64,000 nt of DNA. Source: Cheilinus undulatus. Lineage: Eukaryota > Chordata > Actinopteri > Labriformes > Labridae. The DNA is taken from NCBI RefSeq assembly GCF_018320785.1, contig NC_054877.1, positions 38,276,151 to 38,340,150 on the forward strand, in the 5' to 3' direction. Position 1 is the first letter of the stretch. The number at the start of each line of letters is the position of its first letter. Shown piece after piece: positions 48,904-60,277 of the stretch. The notes below the pieces were generated by a model. That model worked only from the letters and a program-made list of their open reading frames with translations, had not been told where the DNA came from and made no database searches. The translations under genes were made by a program, and so were the position numbers.

Positions 48904-51900
48904 TTACTCAAGATGCTGCTCCTCTGGCTCCTCCTCGTCACTCTCATGGCTGCAGTGCTGAGCAGCGTCGAGCTCTGTGGACTCCTCCTCCTCTGGTCCT
49001 GCTGCTTCCGCGATGGCCTGAGCGAGGGAATCATCAGCCGTCGGCTCAGTCACAGCAGAGGACTGGAGGAGGTCGACGGGAGAGGGGCAGGGAGGGTCTT
49101 CAGCGGGGACTGAAGGCTCAACAGGAGACTCTACGGGGAGAGACGACTCATCAACGGGTGGGGTACCGCTGGTCTCACACAGAGAGACAGGTGGTTCTCT
49201 GGACTCTGGAATGAACTGAGATGTTTCAGCTGGTGGGACGCCTGAATCTGACAAGGAGTCGTTGGTAGCGAGAGCAGAAGAGAGATTCATGACCGCCTCA
49301 GAGCTCAGCTCTTGTGTCTCGTCTGTTGATGATGAGATCAGTGCACTTTCCTCCAGTTCCTCTGAAATTCAGGAAACACAAACAATTAATGCTCACTTTT
49401 GCTAAATCATAAAGCATCCAGAAATTTCATTTTGAAGTTGTTAAAGGGCATGGACTATGAATAGGTTGTCAGGGCTTAATCACTGCATTTTTACTGCTCC
49501 AAAGCATCAAATAACTGATGACAATAAAACTACAATGAGAAAAAAAGATGACTTTAACATTAAATGGTGTGATATAAAGTATCATGATAAAACAGAGTTT
49601 TGGAAAAATGTATCAGTCATGATTCTGATTTAATTAGGGATGCACGATATTAGATTGGGAAATGTCGTCATTATGGATATGCTGCTATTTCCAAACTAAT
49701 TGTAGCATTTATGTGTATATAGGACTATATACAGTTGCAATCAAAATTATTTAACCCCCAAAGCATTCAAGTTTATTGTGAAAATTTACAGAATTTCTGC
49801 TTTTTGTAGAAAACAAATACAAAAGCAATTAAAATAGCTCAACAAAACTAATGCTTCAAATGGTTTCCCCAAATTCAGCTGAAAATACAGTTTACAATGA
49901 TTTCCCCTCAACCCCTTCACAGCAAGCACCTTTAGTACTTAGTATGGCATCCTTTTGCTTCTATGACTTGCTGCAAACGAGATGCATAGCCGGACACCAG
50001 CTTCAAAAGCACAGTGACTGCCGTTATTCTCAGCTGGAAGAAGTTTGGTACAACCAGGACTCTTCCAAGAGATGATAGCCCTGTCAAACTGAGCGATCTG
50101 GGGAGGGGCCTTCTTAGTAAGAGAGGTGGCCAAGAATCTGATGGTCCCTCTGACTGAGCTCCTGAGATCTTGTGTGTAGATGGGACAAACTTACAGAAGG
50201 ACAACAATCACTGCAGCCCACCACTGATCTGGACAGAGTGACAGAAGCCTCTCCAAGCTTGTTTGAAGAGTTTGCAAAAAACTCCATGTGGGGCGCAGGT
50301 GGCCGAGGGATTAAGGTGTGCGCCCCATGTACGTTGATGGCCTGGTTTCGAATCCGGCTTGAGGCCCTTTACCGCATGTCTCTCCCCCGCTCTCATCCCT
50401 GTTTCCGACTCTATCCACTATCCTCCTCTATTAAATAAAGGCACAAAAATGCCCAAAATAAACCTTAAAAAAAAACTCCATGTGAAAGCCAACCAATCAA
50501 TTTCAATTACCACAGGTGGACTCCAACCAAGATGTAGAAACATCTCAGCAAAGATTTAGAGAAATGTGAGGCACTGGAGGTAAATTTCAAGTGTTTTTGC
50601 ACTTGGACCAAGATTAAGGAGTATATAAAAATTACTTTTTTGGACTGCAGCACCAAGCTGCATCATAAGAAAATTAGGGAAAAAAGTGAAGGGGGTCTGA
50701 ATACTTCCTGAATGCACCATACATTCAGTAGTTGAAAGTCACATCACCCACTGACTAACCCTAACCCTGACATTCTCTTACTTTACGAGCACAGTTGTGA
50801 TCAGAGAAGCTCTGCATCAAACAGTGTTTTAAACAGAAAGCTTTACATCTTAAATAATTTATTTCTGGTGGTCAAAGTGATGAGTTACAAAATAACTTGC
50901 TAACCATCTTAACTGAGCTGTTTCACACATGGACCCCCAAAAAGTTTCAAGATGACTGATAAAGGGGCTGAGTCCAAAGCTGTATGAGTTTCTGCCTTTT
51001 TTGTCAGTATGACATGCTATTGAATGCATTCAATGTCAATAGATGTCAATGTCTCCATGACTCTTAAGTAAAAGCTGGGGACACTGCTGAGAACTTACCA
51101 ACACCAGAGATTTCCCCTTCCCTCTCCTCGTGCATGGCCAGCGCAGTGTTGGTCATGTCGATGGATGACATGGACAGATCCAGTCTGTCCATCAGGTCTG
51201 ATGGGTCAGGGTTCAACACCGCCCCCTCAGAGTCTGAGAAACCTGGAGAAATAAACACAAGATACCACTGAAGACTAAAGAATGAGCCTTAGTGTTAATT
51301 CATGAAAGACACAGAAGTCATATGCCCAGCTGCAATCAGCTGGCCAACCAATTTCAATTATCTTCTCCCAGCTCTCATAGCCTATCACGGCTCATTCTCC
51401 CAACATGGCATCCTTCTTACTAATCCCTGTTGCATCAATGCTGCTAAATCACACTGCTGCAGGTACAGCTTCACCTCCACCACCCCAGCCTCCTCCTTTC
51501 TAGCCTAAAGCTTTAGCTGCACTCATGTTCAGCAACAACAGGGTAAATTGCTGTTGAACTAATTTTGTATTGGACAAGCGTTGTTATAATTGTATCCCTC
51601 TATATGGGCATTTCTCATAACGCACGCCCTGGAAAGTCAAAGCACACTGCTTGACTAACCCAGCATCTATTGATCAGAGCCTTCTCTGCCAAGTTAAAGT
51701 GTGTATCCATTTTGCAATAAATGGCTTAATGTATGACAAGAGTGTTCCTGACTAAAAATACATCAATGTAGCATCATTTGCTGTTTTATACCTGGTAACC
51801 GACTACTTTAGGGGTAAGACATGAAACCTTTTGTATTTCATTTCAGCACCAGTAGTGACAGTTAGAGCAGCCACACAACCAGCATGAACCACAGACTTAA

Positions 51901-54900
51901 GCAAGGCTGCATCACAAAAAATATCACAGATTTTCCCGCAAGCAGCTTGGTTCTCAGCTGAAATAGACAATGGAAAATCCCAATAATTAAAAACAGCATA
52001 ACACTCACCCTATTGCATCTTTCCTTTCATTTTAATCGCCTGGATCTTTGTTTTATTTTTCTGCTTAAACTACTGGTGAGCACCAGCATCAGTTAAAATT
52101 ATTTGTCTGTAAATCATTGCATGAACACTTGTTATACTGAGAATCAAAAACACAGTGACATAAGTTATGAATCATCATTTTCTTAAAGCATGGTATGTCT
52201 GAACTGACCAGGGTCCATGACTCTCTGCACAGGTGGAGGTAGAGGAGTTTCCTGCAGGATGACCTGCTCCACATCTAACACTTCATCACTTTGGTTTGAA
52301 GGTGCAAGCAAAGGAGCCTGGGAAAAAAAAGCTCTCATGTTAATACAAATATTTTGATCTCATGTAACAGGATATTCAGTCTGTCAAGAGTACTTAAACT
52401 TAAAACATGGAGAATGCCAAAAGAAAGAAGCAATTTATCGATTTAACAGAACATTTTATATAAAGTGCATTTAAGCATTTTATCTTGCAAGTATGCAGCA
52501 TTTTATGTAAGTTAAGGGCTATTTTGCAAAAGCAATCAATCAGTAAACAAATTAATTATTGGTTAAAACACTAAATGTGTTAAATAAATATTTACCTCCA
52601 TATATCCATGAGACGGTGGCTGTGGAGAAGGTTCCACTTCAGGGACAGGGAGTGAAGGTGCTGCCTTGGGGACTTCAGGATGTGCTGGTATTCGATGAAG
52701 GTAGCCATAACCAATCCCACAACCCAAACTGTAAGAACATATTCGAAACTCTTAAAGACTAACGACAAATCCAGTACTTCACAATCTTAGACTTGTTTTT
52801 AAGATCTATATGAGCCAGTTGCCTTTAGGGCAGAGAGGCAAATGGGAGAGAAAGAGGGGAATGACATGCAGGAAAAAGCCATAGGCTTTAGAACTGAACC
52901 AGGGCCCTGTGCTCAGAGGACTAAAGCCTCCATACATGGAGCATGACTAAACTGCTACAGATGAGAATGAAATTGTTGTCCCCCTATGAACATTTCATTT
53001 ATTAAAATATTTCCCAAGTTCTGTTGAACAGAGGCAGAAGATTTTACCACAGCTTTTCAAAACAGCAAAATGTTATTTTGGATGCTTACACTACTTTATC
53101 TTGCACACTGAAACAAAATTATTTCACAAAAACTACCAGGTTAAAATCCTAAGCCCGTTAAGAGCTGAGTTTTTTGTTGAGCCATAGCACAAACAGCTGT
53201 TGTACAATGATATGCTTCATCTTTGCAATGTTCAAAGCTTGTAAAATCAAGTTAAACATTAGGGTTATCTTCCAATTTATACACAGTATAAAAACTTAAG
53301 TGGAGGAAGCATCATGGTGAAGTCAAAATAAATCAGTTTAGACTTAGGAAAAAGAATTGTTGATGCTCACAAAGTAGGAGCGGGATACATAAGTTATCAC
53401 AGCATATCCAAGCGTCAAGAACTGGAGGAACATTATGCATTCTGGAAGCATATCATTTGGTCAGATGAGACCAAACCAGAGCTCTTTGGCCATAGAGATG
53501 TTTCCTATGTGTGGCAGTGGGAGTATTATGCTGTGAGGATGCTGCAGCATAATACTGGAACTAGAAATCTCATGAAGGTGGGAGTAATTGTGGTGAAAGA
53601 AGAATGTGAAGATTTGGAAAAAAAACCCCAAGCAGTCAGCAACAAAACTGGGTTTGGGTTATTGTTTTGTCTTCCAACACAGCAATGACCCAAAACATAT
53701 GTGATTATATATGATATATGATATGTGGTCAAAAGACCAAAGTGAGCGTTGTTGAGTTCCCTGTACAAAGCCCCGACTTAAATCCCATTGAAAATCTACT
53801 ACAAAGACTGCAGGCTGTTATTGAGCAAAAAGGATACACAAATGACTATTTGCATCAGGGGGGTTAATCATTTGGACCCTGGTAGTTTTTGTTTTGTTGT
53901 GAAATAGTTTTGTTTCTGTGTGCAAAGTAAAATAATTTAAGCATCCAAAATAAAACTAGGATGTTTGGAGAAGATGTGTTAAAATTCCTTGCTCTGTTTA
54001 ACAGCACTTGGGAAATACTTAAAAAAAAAAAAAAGAAATTTTCATAAAGGGGCTAATAATTTCGTCCTCGTCTGTATGTCATCAGCTCCTTGACAATCTA
54101 TACTTCCATGTCATAAGATTTAAAGAGCCAGCCAGTTATTTTTGTGGGCTTTAAATTTTGTAATTTGCTTGAATAAACTTAAGACAGGCAAAATTAGAAT
54201 TCTGGGAAAAAGTTTCAAGCCAAGAAAGAGCCTAGTTTCTTCAGTTAATCTCTTGATGTCTCTGTTATTTCACATACCTGCCCTCTCCGCCCCACGCTCC
54301 GTTCGGTGTGACCACCACCTCTCTGCAGGCGTCTGTCTGTGTGTTGTACACCAGCAGCTTCAGCGGTTTCCCTTCGTGGGCCTCGATCAGCGAGAAGAAG
54401 TCTTCTGACTAGAAATCAAAAGCTCTGAGTTAATTACAACAATGCTTTCACTTTTTTCTCAAGAGATGCACTTCTTAGCTAAATATATCAGAGCAAACAT
54501 TAAAAATGGGGCATTAAATGAAATGTCTTACATCTTGCATCACTTGATCTGCTCCAACAATGTAGTCACTGTGCGGCTGAAGACCTGCCAGTGCAGCAGG
54601 AGAACTGACTTCCACATCCTAATGAAACGAAGTAAGGAAACAGTAGATGAAGCTCGGGGGTCATGAGTGCACAAGTTCATGTCAGAGAAAAGTAAAATGG
54701 TTCAGTTTGGATTAAAACTCTCACCAGAACATGCCAGACATTCTCGTTGGCTCCTTGGTAGCTACAGAAGCGTACACTGGCACCCAGCAGACCCTGCCCC
54801 CCCCACATGTTACTTGGCATCACCTCCAGCTCACGAACCCTCAGTGTTTTAGTGCTGTACACCTCCATCTTCACCATCCTCTCCATGTTGGCTTTCAGGA

Positions 54901-56286
54901 TCTCCTTCAGCTGCTCATTTTCTTCATTCTGGTGAACAATGAAAGTGGGAGTAAAAGAGAGGTAGGAGGAGGAGGTAACAGGACAGTTCTACACACCTTT
55001 GTGTCCCTGCACTCTTTGTTTATGTCCATCCTTTATTACTCACCAGTCTTCTGTTGTCCAGAGACAGAATGAAGTCAAAGAAGGGCTGCAGTCCGGCCTT
55101 TTCTGCCGGGGAGTTTGGCTGCACCTGTCAAACCAACATGAACATGCCAACAACTTGTAATGCTTCATCTTTATAGACTGACACTATTACTATTATCATT
55201 TGGAAAAATATACAACACATTTTAAAAAGTTCTGGTTTTGAAACAGCCTTAATAGGGGACTGTCTAGCTGCATGATTTTAGCCAAAATGATTTTCAAGAT
55301 TACTTTGACAAACTTGATAAATATCCCGATTCTCGATCACGAGCATAATTTAACTTTAGGGACTTTTATGCTGCTGGTGGACACGGACATTTATACATAA
55401 GGAATTTATTACAAATATTCGTTTATTTTATTGCACCGTCCTCATGATAATAAGTAAATCAATACCATGGCTATTCTTTAATAAATCGGTTTACAGTATT
55501 ACCATATTTTCGCTCATTTACTGTCAGTACCGATATTGGTAGCAGCTAAAGTTCATTGGTTGATATCAGCACATCATGTATACGAATCCTATTTATCACT
55601 GAAAAAAACTAGAAACTGCATGTTTTCAAAACACAATATATGACACAAAGCCTCAACAACAGTACTTAAAACACAACTCCTTTATAATACATTAACTTCT
55701 AAATCTCTCCTGAACCGTAACTCAGTCCAACTGTAGCAGCACTGCGACGTAATGCGGCGTTACGTCATTTCTACCTTTTTATCTTGCAAAAGCATTAAAA
55801 ATGCATTAAGTTATTTGATCAACTACAATTATTTTTTGATAATTTCGTATTAAAATATACATATTTCATTATTAGTGAATAAAATATAACCTACCTCATG
55901 CTTTTTCTCTTTATGTAAGCTAAAGTTTAATATAGTGGTTTTAAATATTTATTGACAAAAAAGGGTAAGAATAATGTTCAGTGAGGATTACTTTAAGCCT
56001 TTAATAAAGACACGTTTAATGCCCTACTCTAGGCGATAAAAAGATTAATTGTTAAAAGTTCCTGCTCCGCAGTGTAAACTAAGAATAGCGTGAAACAGTG
56101 CCAGCTCATCAAGCCTGTCCGGTTTCCAACAGAAACTACTTAGCTAGCTTTATTAGCACACAGAAACATTATAAGCTGCTGTACACGCTGTTCTTCTTTG
56201 AAAAGAAATTAATTACTGCTTACACCGTGCACGTGGTATCCATATGTCCCTCCCTCTGATACTTCTGAACTCTGTGATAATCCCAT
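48904..56286 (-). CDS. gorasp1: Golgi reassembly-stacking protein 1 (GRASP65), complete, 9 coding exons, 469 aa
   Basis: Peripheral cis-Golgi membrane protein that links cisternae. Exons on the minus strand: 56224-56286, 55044-55124, 54725-54928, 54532-54618, 54278-54408, 52596-52728, 52209-52317, 51099-51242, 48904-49361. All are GT-AG and the total is 1410 bp. The start MGLSQSSEV has Gly2 for N-myristoylation. Two PDZ-like GRASP domains follow: [78 protein letters not shown]. The C-terminal Ser/Pro/acidic region holds the [14 protein letters not shown] motif that marks GORASP1 rather than GORASP2. The tail ends [15 protein letters not shown]. It lies next to wdr48, as in human. No frame damage seen. 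Confidence 0.97.
49636..49730. mobile_element. Truncated MITE end ('agggatgcacgatatt')
   Basis: Matches the ends of the elements at 44036-44460 and 59548-60008 but lacks a partner end; gorasp1 intron 8. Confidence 0.5.
49731..50735 (-). mobile_element. Mosaic Tc1-like transposon relic interrupted by a SINE
   Basis: The left part (cagttgcaatcaaaattatt..) resembles one Tc1-like family end. The right part (accacaggtggactccaacc.. to gggtctgaatacttcctgaa) resembles another. Antisense transposase remnants lie between. A SINE with its own target duplication interrupts it at 50291-50470. Lies in gorasp1 intron 8. Confidence 0.7.
50291..50470 (+). mobile_element. tRNA-derived SINE with intact target duplication
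   Basis: The head GGCGCAGGTGGCCGAGGGAT contains an A-box-like TGGCCGAGGG. The B-box GGTTTCGAATCC lies at 50344-50355. A CT-rich body and the tail 'aataaaggcacaaaaatgcc..' end in A9. The flanks aaaaactccatgtg (50276-50290 and 50471-50484) are a 14 bp direct target duplication, so boundaries are firm. The tRNA-like fold is that of a retroposon, not a working tRNA gene. Confidence 0.88.
51460..51790. repeat. Unclassified paired repeat, copy 1 (gorasp1 intron 7)
   Basis: Shares 'caccccagcctcctccttt', 'ctggaaagtcaaagcacact', 'gactaacccag', 'gagccttctctgccaagtta' and 'gtgttcctgac' with 59160-59430, in the same order and orientation. Confidence 0.65.
52825..52950 (-). mobile_element. tRNA-derived SINE, reverse orientation, decayed
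   Basis: The minus strand reads GGTTCAGTTCT (B-box remnant), then ..GCATGTCATTCCCCTC and TCTCCC, the same order as in 50291-50470. It abuts the Tc1-like element at 52958. Confidence 0.6.
52958..54074 (+). mobile_element. Tc1-like transposon with about 200 bp inverted ends (gorasp1 intron 5)
   Basis: Left end CAGATGAGAATGAAATTGTT; right end ..ATAATTTCGTCCTCGTCTG. Each is followed inward by matching inverted blocks (ttcccaag.gctgtt.aacag, ttattttggatgctta, gaaacaaaa..atttcacaa, actaccaggg). TA dinucleotides flank both ends (52956-52957 and 54075-54076). The interior encodes broken Tc1-family transposase segments, including the C-terminal signature ..LNPIENLL near 53778-53801, with stops and indels. 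Confidence 0.88.
55125..56223. other. gorasp1 intron 1: a likely hAT-like relic
   Basis: Around 55262-55560 lie 'gctgcatgattttagccaaa' and 'cgattctcgatcacgagcat' motifs typical of abundant fish hAT-like relics. No gene seen. Confidence 0.4.
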
Positions 56287-56362
56287 TTCTGCCAAAAACG
56301 TTAAAATATTAACCAAAATGATCAGATATTAGCAAGAGTGTTACAATTATTTAGCTTTACAG

Positions 56363-56378
56363 TCCGCGGCCATCTTGT
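56363..56378 (-). promoter_or_regulatory. gorasp1: gorasp1 promoter-proximal YY1-like site
   Basis: The minus strand reads CAAGATGGCCGCGGAC about 80-90 bp upstream of the start codon, matching the YY1 core AAGATGGC in a CpG-containing setting; probable 5' UTR or promoter. Confidence 0.45.
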
Positions 56379-56999
56379 CTGCAGTCGAAAACAATCGAGC
56401 ATCGCTGGTATCGAACGAATCCACGTACAGCGCATGCGCATTTTTTTTTTTTTAAATAACTCACGATATTCATAGGCGTACTGTATTCATGAAAAATGAA
56501 TGAAATTGTACATAAAATTTAAAATAGAATTAACTCTGTTTTTTTCTGAATCAGCTAAACAATTCTTGTTCATTTAGTAGCAAATCAGAGCATATATTTA
56601 TTAGGCTACTCCTGAACTTTTTTACCAAATGGAGTGTGTCTTTTCTGTTAAAGCAGAAAAGATCGTTTTAATTTTTCAGATGTAATATGCGTTAGTAGGT
56701 CTATTCTTAAATAGAAATAACTTTTAATTAGAGAGCCATTTCATCAATGATAAAGAATAATGTTTTCTTGATACTGCTGTATTCCTGAACTGAATTAAAT
56801 ATTTTTTTAAGTATGCAAAATGTATTGTCAATTTAAAAAGCCAAGAGGATGGAACACTTTACCTGAAGACACTTTCTCTGCATAATTGTTACACTTGAAT
56901 GTTTAAAATCATCAAACACATTTAATATCAGATAAAGAAAACCAGGGTAAATACAAAATTCAGTTTCTAAATAAAGATTGCATTTAATGATAGAAAAAC

Positions 57000-57420
57000 G
57001 CCATTCAAACCTTCCTGGTCCTATGTGGAAAAAGTCATGCCCTCTAAACCTAACCTGTGCCACCTTTGCCCACAACAACATGTATTTGCAATATCTGGCA
57101 ATGAGACTTTCACACCGCTGTGGAGGAATTTTGGCCCACTGTACTTCAGAGAATTGTTTTATTCAGCCACACTGTTTTGTGTGTGTGTGTGTGTGTGTTT
57201 TTTAACCATCCAGAGGTGGACTTGCTAATGTGTTTCTGGTCATTTTACTGCTGCATAACCCAAGCGATCATAAGCTTGTGGTCATGATCTGATGGATGGG
57301 CATTCTCCTTCAGGATTTTCTGGTGGAGAGCAGAATTCATGGTTCCATCAAGTTCGGCAAGTGGTCGTAGCATTTAGCATCCTGATAAGCTGTTTTTGTT
57401 TAAGTTTAAGGTCTTTAATT
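57000..57420 (-). mobile_element. Tc1-like transposase relic with (GT)n insertion
   Basis: The plus strand reads as the complement of a known fish Tc1-like transposase region ('ctgtggaggaattttggccc', 'agaggtggacttgctaatgt', 'ctccttcaggattttctggt', 'agcagaattcatggttccat'). A (GT)n run at 57178-57198 interrupts it. Both ends are missing. Confidence 0.65.
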
Positions 57421-59159
57421 ATGTCCTAATGTAGCCTTTCTGTGCGCTTCCAGTAACGAACAAACAACTCTCTGCTAAATAAAGTAGAATAAGTTTCAGT
57501 ATCTCTCATAAGACTTCAAATATTGGTCTTTGATATTAAGTTGATAAAAAGAAGACAGAAGTTTCCTCATGAACATTGTTGTCATTCTACTACCCTTGTT
57601 ACTTTATTTTCCAAGTTTCAGTGTCTTAGATGCAGAAGGGATTCAGAGAGAGATGACACTCAATAATTCTGGAGTCAGTGTAGAAATAAATAAAAATGAT
57701 TTATTTGTCAAATCCAGTATAGAGTTCTTATAAACATCTTGTTGGGCTGATTTTGGAAAGTCCAAAATAAGCCAGGCAGTTAAAGTGGATTATCGCTCTT
57801 ATACCACGGCCATCAGGCAGAAACAAGGACGTTAATGTTGATATCTCCGACAAAACTTCATACAAGTTAAACGTACTGCCTCTACCATTGTGTTCTTCTG
57901 AACCACAAGTTTAATCAAGTAAACAAGTAAAGGCTTCGTCCTTCTTTAGAAAGCTCTTTAGAAATAATTTGTGCCTTCTGTCCAATCCATGTTGTCTTTG
58001 TGGCCGTGGTACAAGAATTAAATAACATTTCAAAAATCGTTATTTAGGCTCAGGGATATAAAACAAAAAAAATATATTATTTCCTCAAGTGTAGTTTCTT
58101 TGAAATAAAGGCAAAATCATTTTAGGCAATAGAAAAAAATATCCAGCTCAGAAAAATATTTCATCAATCATTCTTTGTACATTGAAATTCTCTTACAAAT
58201 ACATACAGTGCTTCATACATTAAAATCTTTAAAACACACTGGAAAAAAAAATCGCACATTACCACTTACATTTGTGACATTTCCGGTCAAATAAATAGCT
58301 CATTTCATTTAATATGAGCCATGGGAAAAGTCCAGATAATCATGATATTTCAAGGTATTATAAGCAAAACTAAAGCCTAATTTTCTTGTGTTGAGAAAAG
58401 GGCAGGAACATTTTTTGCCTGCTTCATTAACAGTGTTATTCATTTTAAGTAATCAATGTCTTGTAAAGAAAATTTAAAAATGTTCTTGAAAATAATGGTT
58501 AAAAGCTGCTGCAAACAAGTATCAAAACTGAGAGCTATGACTGAATTTTCTTGACAGGATCTCTTTTAGATTCAGAATCTTTTAAATAGGGGGTTTGAGG
58601 ATTCACTGTCGTTGGCAAAATCCCATCCCCTTAGCACTAGAATGATATAAAAGCAATTTTGCATCTTAAGGTGAACACTGATCACAACTACAGTTTTAAA
58701 TGTGTCAGTTTTAAACTTAATCAAAACATATGGCAACACCAGGTTAGTAAAAGGGACAGAGCTTCAAAATGAGATTTTGTTTGTAGTTTTACTGCATATC
58801 TTTTTTTCTTTACAGACAAAAAGCACTTTTGTATCTTACGGTAATCAGGTGATTGCACATTCTTTCAAGTTTTAACAATACAGACTACTGCTGCTAGCCA
58901 AATATGCATTTATTCTGCAAATGTTATTTACATGGATGCCAAAATTTGAAAACAACAACTGGCTGTAGCTTTGGCACATTTAGAAGAAACACCCACAGCA
59001 TCACAGAGCAGTTATTTTTAGAAATAGAAATTTTGCTTCATGGATAATAAATCGTGCTGTCAAAATTTTTTTACTAATTTTGATTAATCACATTTTTCAC
59101 AGTGGTGTATTCAAATATGATGTAACTCTCAGTAATACCTGCTTGCATTTATGCTGCTG

Positions 59160-59430
59160 GCGAACCTTAACCTCCTCCACCCCAGCCTCCTCCTTCATAG
59201 GAACTGATTCTATTGTATTCAGTATGCATTGTCATTAATGTATCCATTCATACAGCGTTTCTAGTGCTTCCTGGAGAGTCAAAACATACTGCATGACTAA
59301 CCCAGGGAGTATCTTTTGAGGAGAGCCTTCTCTGCCAAGTTATACCCATTTGCACTAAAATGTATGACAACACTGTTCCTGACAGAAATATATTTATCAC
59401 TGTAGTCGTCACTTTAAGGCTTTATTTCTT
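59160..59430. repeat. Unclassified paired repeat, copy 2
   Basis: Same order of blocks as 51460-51790, with several indels. Confidence 0.65.
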
Positions 59431-59547
59431 GAAAATACAAAATAGGTAGCACTTCTCAAATTCCAAGTAATGAGGAACAAACGCTGACTTTTCACTAGTC
59501 TACTTGGCTAACAGTAAAGAACATAACTTAACTTTTTGTGTTGTAGG

Positions 59548-60008
59548 TAGGGATGATATTATTAGCATATTTGTATCAGCAGATTTTAGCCCCACTAACA
59601 GATAAGAAAATTTCTGGAGTAATTTAAAGCCAATATATTGGCCAAACATAGCATGTTTTACAAATTAATGTGTGCAGTTTAAAACAAACTTTGTTTCCTT
59701 TTTAATCCTTCATAGTGTATTCTAAGGATTGGTGTTTTAGGTCTGAACTACAGCTGGTTTAATTTCTTGCAATTCAAAAGAATGCGTTTTTATTGTGCTA
59801 TTTTAAGCACTCTGTCAGGACGGTCTAAGGGAATCACTATGCAAACCTGATATTTAATTGGGAGAATTAGTTCCCATCACACAGCATTTCTACTACAGGA
59901 AGGACTTGGTGGTTTTACCATAAGAAAGTTCTCTATACATCGGTATCAGCTACAATAAGTTTGGAAATATTGGCATGTAGTCAAATACCTAATATTGTGC
60001 ATCCCTAG
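59548..60008. mobile_element. MITE with 'tagggatg..catcccta' ends
   Basis: Left end tagggatgatattattag; right end cctaatattgtgcatcccta. Same family as 44036-44460 and 49636-49730. No coding frame. Confidence 0.65.
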
Positions 60009-60277
60009 AGCTTCATCCTCTTAACTTGGAAATTTGCTGCCTTTTTTGTATTACTGAGCACTTAAGATGAGCACTTACCTGTGAATCTAGATTCACAAAC
60101 CCCAACCTTGCCCTCTTGCTGAGGCTTTATTTCTTAAAATAAGATGTTTATCTGGACTCGTCAGCTGAGTATGGCTTACATTAAGTGTAATGAGATATTT
60201 CTAATCAGAAATTAGACAAAAACATTTGGTAAGATCTGAGTTTCCACAGTGCTGTTTCTTTCTTTGTCATTACAAAG

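Larger units (their letters stand above)
57421..60277. other. csrnp1 3' UTR and intergenic DNA; no ttc21a seen
   Basis: The proximal part is presumably csrnp1 3' UTR, since no other feature follows the stop at 60278. It has scattered ATTTA motifs, and TTTATT (AATAAA on the minus strand) occurs at several places. No exon of TTC21A, the human neighbour here, was recognised on either strand. Confidence 0.4.

Noticed and set aside
48913-49113. Plus-strand open frame of 66 codons
   Set aside because: Antisense shadow of the last gorasp1 exon.
50291-50365. Functional tRNA gene
   Set aside because: The A- and B-box-like sequences head a SINE with a retroposon body, A-rich tail and a 14 bp target duplication. 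The cloverleaf is not complete.
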